Source: Okapia johnstoni (taxonomy: Eukaryota > Chordata > Mammalia > Artiodactyla > Giraffidae). From it: a stretch of DNA of 64,000 bases. The first letter of the stretch is position 1. Each line of letters opens with the position of its first letter. This document shows, in pieces, positions 54,101 through 63,100 of the stretch. The translations under genes and the position numbers were made by a program. Location: contig CM044306.1 of assembly GCA_024291935.2 (NCBI GenBank), positions 9,126,001 to 9,190,000 on the forward strand. Reading direction: 5' to 3'. The notes beneath the pieces are model-generated. The model was not told the DNA's origin, ran no database searches, and was given only the letters and a program-made list of their open reading frames with translations.

Positions 54101-57100
54101 ATATTAAACAGTTACACCAAAAGCCCAGACAAGAGCTAAATATTATTACCCTTTTGTGATTGCCCAGAGTAAACAAAGCTCACGGTGACGAGATCCATTC
54201 AATATGCCCTGTTCAGTACTTTTCAACAGCTTATGTTATAAATCCACACCTTTAGGGCATTTTTCCCAGACACCCCCCCCCACCCCATCCCCAGCAGATT
54301 CTTTAAAGCTTCACCCCTCAACTCTTGCCTAGCTCAGACATTAATGGATATTAGCAGTGTGGGGGCCTGGGGTCTCTCTCGACCACAGGAAGTATGTTAA
54401 GAATAAGAAGTGCATTTAAAGGCAGTATCCCCAGCCTTTTCGGCACCAGCAACTGGTTTTGTGGAAGACAATTTGTCCACCGACAGGGATAGGGGAAATG
54501 GTTTTGGGACGATTCAAGCGCTTTACATTTACGGTGCACTTTATTTCTACTATTACATCAACTCCACCTCAGATCATCAAGCATTAGATCCTGGAGGTTG
54601 GGGACTCCTGATCTAAGGGACTCCAGGGATCATAACCAGAGAGGGGAGCCAGTATCAATAAGCATCATTGTAGACCCTCAGCTCTAGGGGCCACTCCTGG
54701 GGCCTCTCTGGTCATCTGCTCCCTTCCTTCTGTAGCCCAAGTCTCTGCTTGCTCTGGTTTCTCTGCTGCCCCGAGACTCCCGTGGTAACTGAGGCTGGGA
54801 CGCAATTCCAAATTCTCAGGGTTCGGGCTTCCCGGCTGATTCAGTGGTTAAGAGCCTGCCTGCCAATGCAGCGGACAGGTTTGATCCCTGGTCAGGGAAG
54901 ATCCCACACGCTATGGGGCACCTAAGCCCATGAGCCACAACTGCAGAGCCCAAGCACTGCAACTACCGAAGCCCATGCACCTAGAGCCCATGCTCTGCAA
55001 CAACAGAAGCCACCGCAACGAGAAGCCTGCACGCCACAACTAGAGGAAGCACGGGCACAGCAACGAAGACCCAGCTTAGCCAGAAATAAATAAACATTTT
55101 AAAAAAACAAATTCCCAGGGTTCAAGGAGAGAGAAACTCGTTGGCCCCTTTTGGATGAAGCATCTGCAGTAGGCTGAATAATGGCCTCCACAGATGGCCA
55201 CTTCCTAATTCCCAAGACCTGTGACTACGTCACATTGCATTTGGCAAAAGAGGGTTTGCAGTGTGATTCAGTTAAGGACCTTGACGTCAGGTGGGCCCAA
55301 TTGGATGGCAAGGTCCTTAACAAGAGGGAGCCGATAAAAACAAAAGGGAACAGGGCAGTGTGACAACAGAAGTGGAGGCGTTGTGATCTGCAGGTGGTGT
55401 GACGTGGTCTCCATCCCAGGGATGCGGGCGACTTGAGGAGGTGGAAAAGGCAGGGACATGGATTCTCCCCAGAGGGAGGCTCCACCCACTCTCATTCACG
55501 GAAACGTACTCCATTCTACTCCACATGGGGCTCATACATCTTTGTCCTAAACGAAACCCCCACAAATGCGGTGAACAAATTAACAATGTGGCACCAGCTC
55601 ACCTCGTTGTACCAGCCGACGATGAGCTCCAAGTTGCCCACAAACTTCCGGAAGGTTTCGTACTGGGAGAACAGGTTCTCGGCGCTGCTGGGGATGTCCT
55701 TCTGTTGCTGGAAGTTCAGGTACTTGACCTCTCTCAGCACTGCCACCAACTGAGGCGAGTGAAGAGGACAGAAGCGGTCAGGTCTCACGGCACAGCTCTT
55801 GGCAGCACCCGTGCGGGTCTGTCCCTGGGAGGCTTCTGCAGCCCCCAGGGGGAGCTGGCGGGGAGGCCCACCTGGGGGACAGGCTCTGCTGGCAGGATCA
55901 GGATGCCCCCTTCCTCCAGCCCAGTCCATGACCCCCTTACCGGCCCCCCCTTTCTTTGAGGTACCAATCACCACCTCCATGTGTGTCACCTGCTACACTA
56001 GTTTATTGCTCCCTCCCCTTCTTCTCCTGGCCCTTCCACCACCGCCTGCCCCCCACAAGCCCTGCCTTTCTCACTCTGTAAGAGGCAAGCTCCAGAAGGA
56101 CAGAGATCTTTGTTGGTTTGCTAATTTATCCCAAGCACATACACAAAGTAAGTGCTTAGGAAATGTTTGTTGAATGAAAGAATGGATGTTAGTGGAAGAG
56201 AGAGTTTCAGTGGGAAAGTCATGTGTGGGGTTCCCGGCCTTGCTGAAATCACTTCTGACTTCACAAGGAGGGCTGACACGCTCGTGTGGGGACGTGCTTG
56301 TGGAGGTCCAGGCTGCTCCCACTTCTGCCCTGGAACATGGCCAACCACCTGGGTTTCAGCCCCAAATGGTGTAGATTCCCTCTAGCACCCCAGCTTGACC
56401 AGGGGGCTTATTTATTCAGATCCTGCAAAGACCTTTTTTTTTTTAAATTCTCAAACTGATGGTTCCTCTTGGGACCCTATGAAATGTGGCTCAACCTTAA
56501 AATAGTACATCATTCAAGCTATATTGAAGGATGCTACGATTGTCTCATATCTTAAACATATCCCAGGCACTCTTCAAGCAACACTTCAATAATAAAGCTT
56601 TAGGGTAAATGTGACATAAACGTCAACCCCACAGGTTTGTGCCATTGGGAGGAGGGGGTGAGCCTCAGGGTCATGTGGGCTTGCCCCATGAGGAAGCAGA
56701 TGGCACCCACCGCTTTGCTGAAGTTGACACGGATGAGGTGGGTGACAGGGTCCCGCTGGATCAGGGGCTGCCCCAGGTTGAAGTGGCAGTCCTGGTCCAC
56801 CCCCACCACCCACTGCTGGTAGATCCTCTCCCGGTAGCTTCTCAGCAGCTCCATCATCTCATCATATTTCTGGTAGATTAGCGTGGCCTCCACGCTGGAC
56901 ATGACCCTGGAATCAGAGTTAGGGGGAGGGTCAGGTACTGTCTTCCACGGGGCCTCACTGGCACCCCAACCGAGGCTTCCAGACCTCGGGGTGCTGTAGC
57001 AGCCAGCCAGCATGCTCGTTTCTTCCAGGTTGAGACCCTGAACATACAAATGCCCTTTGTAGGTAGCATCTAATCCAGAGGTCAAATGCTAACCCTTGTA

Positions 57101-60100
57101 ACATTGGCCCCGAATGGCCATGACTTGATTCACAGCCTCCAGCTTCCCTAATTCCTTTCTTCTCTTCCAACTTAGGACCAAGCAGAGAGCCAGATATGCC
57201 TTCTGACCAAACACACAGGACACCCTCCCCCGTCCCCAAGACAGCCTCCCTCGTTCTGCTGTGAGCTCTCCTGCTCCTCCGCCTGCCTTCCAGGCTCTGC
57301 CAAACACAAGTGACAGTGGCCGACTCCCTGCTCTGGCCAGCTACTCAGAGTGGGGGGCCTGCACTATTGGGGTCTCTCCTGGGACCGTGCCCCGGGAAGG
57401 AAAGGCTTGGCCGATGGGAGGCGTGGGCCTGCCTCAGAGTGGGGACAGAGCACCTGACCCCACTTCCTGTGGCCACGGAGGAGCGCTGCCGGCCCGGGGC
57501 CATCACTCACGGGTGGTCAATGTGCTTGAGGTCCCTCATGGGCGCCTCCAGCCTCTCCTGCAGCTCCAGGCTCCACTTGAGCTGCCCGGCCACTGGGGGC
57601 ATGTTTTTGTGGATGGGGGGGATGTTGCCTTCTGCCGAGGCCGCGATCTGGGCATCATACAGGATCTTGGTGTTGTCCAGCTCAGTGTCAAACAGCTCCA
57701 GCATGACCGAGTACCTGGGCACCACCTCAGCAAGAATCAGAGGCCGTTCCAAGAGGCCCCCACACATGTGCAGAAGCTGGAGAGAAACAAGAGAGCCTTC
57801 TTTGCCTGGGGGGGCCCATCTCCTGCCCCATCCCCGGTATCACTCACAGCTTGGACACTCTGTGTGGTCAGCCTTCAGAAGTAGAAAGACACATGCCTTC
57901 GACACTAGGAAGTTTTCTCTGTGTAGCAACTGGCTCACCAGCTGCTTCTATGATTTCCATCTTGATGTATGCTGGGTCCCATATACTTAGCTTATAAACC
58001 AACAGTACAAACTAGGTCCAAGGTCTAGGAAAAATTTATTCTAGGACCAGGAGAAATCAGGGTTTGGGCAAAGAAGATTTAAACAGTTAAGAAATACCAT
58101 TTTAAAAATTGGAGGAGAAAAGCAGCTATCTATATAACTAGGGCTTGTGCTGTAATGGGATTGAGAAGTGTCTTTGTCATGAGAATTGTTGAGAAGACCA
58201 CTGATCCTCAAGGACTCACCCAGGCTTAAAAGAAAGCTGTGTTCCTCGGGCTCCAGGGGAGAGCAATCCTGTGACCCATCACTTTCGCTCCTTTGTCAAG
58301 AGCCAATGTCTGGCCCTGTGTCTCTCCTCTTCTTCAGTCAGCACGCCTGAGCACCTTGCACATAGCGAACTCATCACACTGAGGGTCTGTGAGTGCTACA
58401 CACTCGCGTTTGCTGAACAAACGAAAAGCTCATAGAAGAGAATAACAGGATCATCTGGGTGTTTTGGTTGCGGTCTTGGCTGGCGTCAGAGGGTGGCTCA
58501 AGTTAGGACATAGAGGCGAGTTTCTTAAAAAGTTCTCTCACAGTGGTGGGTGGCCTGGAGGCAGCGGGGGCCGGGGCTGTGCCTGAGCACTGGGGGAGGG
58601 GCCCTTACTGCAGCCTGCAGAGAGTAGCCATGTGGGCTGGACAGTGACACGTGCCGGATGTTCAGGAAGCTCCCAGCCAGCCAGGAGTCAGCCGGGGAGA
58701 AGTCCCTGTGCCTGTCTGCAGCCCTCAGAGCCTGGAAGGCCTGGACCCAAGTCTCAGATTTGCCCTAGTTTTCGGTATGAAAACGAAGACCGCTGTGTCT
58801 AAAAGTGGCCTTTTGGGGAAAGAGTGGAATAGCGGCTGCCAAGAGAGGAGGAGAGATTTTTCAGGTCCCTGAAAGTCAACGGGAGCAGCCACTGACTCCT
58901 GGGAAGACACTGTGACCCCGAATTGCTAACCACTACTCGCTGCAGGGAGGGGGGGCTCCCCACACTTTAGGTCACCAGTGTCGTGTCTCTGAAAACTGAC
59001 AAAGCAGTTGGGAAAAGCACATTCTATAGCCTGACAACCCTCTTGACTTTTTTCCTCCCTCTTCATTTCACGCTTACATGTTTTCTGGCCCCTGGCTTCT
59101 GTGAAGGAGGTTAATTTTCTGCCAGAAGGAGGCTGTGCGGAAAATTGTTCTAGAACCTTCCCAGCTGCGTGTGAATTACTGACAGCGAGAAATAGCATCC
59201 AGGCAGCTTGGGAACATGCAGGGGGTCAAGCGGACGGGCAGGAGGGCACCCCAAGGGCCTGTCCTAATTAGAGCAGAGGGTTGTCAAATGGGAAGAAAAT
59301 GCTCTTCGGTCCAGGAAGGAAGATGAGCAGATGGAGACAGGAATGGTTTACGAGAGTCTTCCCTACTTATTTTCTTTCTAATCTAACACAAAGTCACGTG
59401 TCTGCAAAGGACTTTCTCTTGTGAAGTTCAGAAGCCGATTTAGGTAATGGTGGAGTGGGGAAGTGCCTGTGAAAACACCCGGGGAGTGGACTTCAGTCCT
59501 GCACGTGCCAACCAGAGTTCCTCCTCGGCAAGCTCCTCCCCTCCGAAGGGGGACCTATGGTCTCTGGCAACTTGGGGTGGACACCTCAACCCACTTCCTT
59601 CCCCATCACACACAGCACAAGGTGGTACCCAGCCCCCGAGAGGTCTGGGGACGTGTTTCTCCTGGTTTCATCCCCACCACAGGCAAGAAGGGCTAACTGG
59701 TGCCGCAGTCCATCAGCTCCAGCATCGTCTTCATCCTGGAGACCCCACCACAGGGGAGGACCAGCATTTCCATGTGGAAACACTGGCTGGCAACCTTCCT
59801 TGGGACCCTTTGCACTTGGGTAGCCCTGGGGTAACAGCCTCTGGTTCCCACCTAAGGTCTGCCAGGGAGTCGGCAGGGAACAGATCTACTGCCTCAGCGG
59901 GGCCTGTTCCCTCCACCAGGAAAGCCTGGGTTTGTGCTGGGCTCAGTTCTGCGTCAACCTGAACCAAGCACCTGCCCTCAGGGAATTTATATTCTAGTTG
60001 GGAGGATGACAGACACGAAGAGATCAGTACACAACGGATGCCTGGGAGAGCCAAGCACGAAGAAGAAAAACAAAGCAAGTCAGTGTTGGCAATGGCGGCA

Positions 60101-63100
60101 AGGGGAGGGCTCCTGCCGGGAGTGGGGGAGGGCGGCCTCTCCTAGGAGGTGCCTGAGGTGGCTCCAAGGGGAAGGGTGTTCAGAGAAGGGAGCAGCAAGG
60201 AGGCTGTGTGTTGATTTGCATTCATTGATATTTTGCCTGGAGCGCCAACTCCACCCAAGACTTAATTGATCGTTACATCTGCAGAGCTTCAAATCCTCAA
60301 GCATTTTTGCTTTAGAAATACTCAAAAGGCAAAGGAACGTCCTGGCATGTCGGCGCCAAATGCTGGCTGTCTCGTGAACTTGGACCAGGAAGGTCCAGGC
60401 GCCCGTCTCCATGTCCCTCCATGTGCCCGCTGCTGAGGGGTCCTGTGGGAGGGGTGCACCAACCAGCAGAAGGCATGAGTGTCCAGCTCCTCACAGCTCC
60501 AGCCAGTTTGACTGGTGACAAGGGCACCTTGTGGTTTTAACTTGCACTTTCCCGATCATTTGCGAGGCCAAACCAACAACCTGTGTGAGTATCGGCCGTT
60601 TGGGTTTCTCTTTCAAATTGACGGTCTCTAGGGGTTTTAGTGCTTTTCTGCAATCAGTTATTTTAAATGTTTTCATAAGCATTTCCTTTTTCTAACATAA
60701 AAGTACTATACACCTCACCCACACAACCTGGAAATGGCAGAAAACTACACAGAAGACAGAAATATACTGCCATCGCCCCACCACCCAGCAATGACTTCCT
60801 GTCATAATACTGTGTTTACTTCTCGGATCTCAAACGCTAAGAGTCAGAGTGGCTCAACAGCTCAAAATGAGGATGCATTTTATTTTTTAGAGCAACTCTG
60901 CCTCTAACTTCTGCTCCTTATATAAGTAATGAGGGAACTGAATCAAAGAAGGACAAATGGAGGGCAGGACTCAGTACAATAACCCCATGCTCACTTTCCT
61001 CTCTTAAGATGAGATATGGCAGTAAGACCCCCTCAAGCTACTCAAGGTGCCGACTGCTGACTCTCTCTAAGGCCCTGAGAAAGGCCTCTGTCCTTTCTGG
61101 GCCTGGCACTTCACCTACAATCTCCAGACTGCATGATTAGACCGACTCTACAACCACTCATTGGAAGGACTGATGCTGAAGCTGAAACTCCAATACTTTG
61201 GCCACCTGATGCAAAGAACGGACTCATTGGAAAAGAGCCTGAGGCTGGGAAAGATTGAAGGCGGGAGGAGACGGGGTTGACAGAGGATGAGATGGTTGGA
61301 TGGCATCACCAACTCAATGGACATGAGTTTGAGTAAGCTCTGGGAGTTGGCGATGGACAGGGAGGCCTGGCGGGCTGCAGTCCATGGGGTCACAAAGAAT
61401 CAGAGACGATTGAGAGACTGAACAACCGTTCTCAGCATCATGGAGCTGCTGTGACGAATCCTCAGTCAGGGCACAGTCCCTGCCCGCACCTACCTTTGCA
61501 CTAGACTCAATAGAACTGCAGTCATCAAACCCTTGGCAGAAGATGGTGGCCAGCCTCCTATCCAGATCTTGAATTTTGGTCTCGAAATCAGCATAGTCAT
61601 CATCAAAACTCTGGAAGTGAATTAAATCACCAACCTCAGAACCTTGACCAGCATGCAAAGCCAGGAGTGGGCTCACTCTAAGCCCACCCATCAGGATTCA
61701 TGTTACCTCTGAGCAAGTTCACTGTCGTGAGGGCAGAGTTCTTGTGCTGTCTTTTCTCTGCCACACGCGTTCACCTCTGTGTGCCTGCCCACCCTTGGGG
61801 CATTTTGTCGTTGACCCCGCCCAGGCCCCCGACTTACCGAGTCTCCAGGGTCCAGGGGGTCGTATTTGCAGTCGGCGAAAACCTTCACCAGCTCGAAGAC
61901 CTCGTCGTAGATCTGAGCCACCTGGCTTCCGAGAATGTTCCCCCTCCCGCCCCCGAGCTCAATCTTCTCCAGCTTCAGAAACTCGATGGCTGTTTTATAG
62001 AGATCCTGGTGGAGGAAACCCCGACACCCTCATCAATTCAACTTCCTGGCCGACTCCTGAGGGGAGGAGCCCTCTGCTTATCCATATTAACGTTCTCTAA
62101 AGCCAATTTGGGGACACAGAGAGAGGGGACAGAAGTGAGAGTCCTGTGAGTAATCTCCCAGTTGTGATTGTGGAGGAGGAGGAGATGAAGGTCAGGATCT
62201 TGTCCAGACCCAACACTGGGTGACATGCATCTCTAAATAAAATCACCCTTTACAGGAGCCCCATTTTCTGGGTTGTGGGAGGAAGTGATCAGAAAGGTAC
62301 ACCGTGGCCCCTCACAGCCTCATGTACTGGGCGCCTGATGGATGTTTATAGGTAAATCCCTCTTGTTCATTCCCTCCAAGACGTGGGTGTCTCCTTGCCT
62401 TCTCCAACTCCTTTAGTCCAGATGGTACCTTCCTTTCCAAGATCGCCAGTTTGGCATTTAACCCCATTCAGTCCTATTGAGCTATCTATTGCTTCCGTCT
62501 GTAGCTCTCATTTCCCCAGTGAGACCCCAAAAGCCTCGCTGAGGACCACAAGCAGCCCCCACATGCCTGATCCAGGGCTTGCAGGGCACTTCAGTCCCTC
62601 CCCTAAACTGGAAATGAGGTTGGTGCCGTTTTCCACCAGAGATCCAAGGTGTATCGAGATATGACCCAAGCAAACCTACTGGCAAGTAACAGCATTGTCA
62701 CACCCCGCATTCTGGGCCTCTCATACCAGAGGAGGGCGGCACAGCTGGCATGGCCCATCGGGCAAGGGGTGGACAGCATGGCCGTTTCCCCCACCGCCAG
62801 CAGCCCCTCTTTTCCCAGAAGCTCCATCCTGATTCAGAATCTACAATGTTCAGGAATCTGCAGCTACTTGGCCAGAAACTTGGCTGGGACCCTCAAGTTC
62901 TCGGGCTGGGAGGCTGGGGGCATGAAGAAAAGCTCTGTGACGGAGATATGGCATCTCAAGGGATTTCCTGCTCTACCTCCCAGAGGGTGTGGATGGGAGC
63001 CACAGAGGCCTTCCCAGAGGCCCCGCTGACAGCATCCCTCAAAAAATTCACTGCCCAGTGGTTCCAGGATCCATCCTCCAACCCTGCTTTATTTTTTTAA

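Noticed and set aside
54825..55107. tRNA-like heads of SINEs as tRNA genes
   Set aside because: Only the A/B box-like parts remain, without an intact cloverleaf; they are followed by SINE bodies, A-rich tails and target-site duplications.
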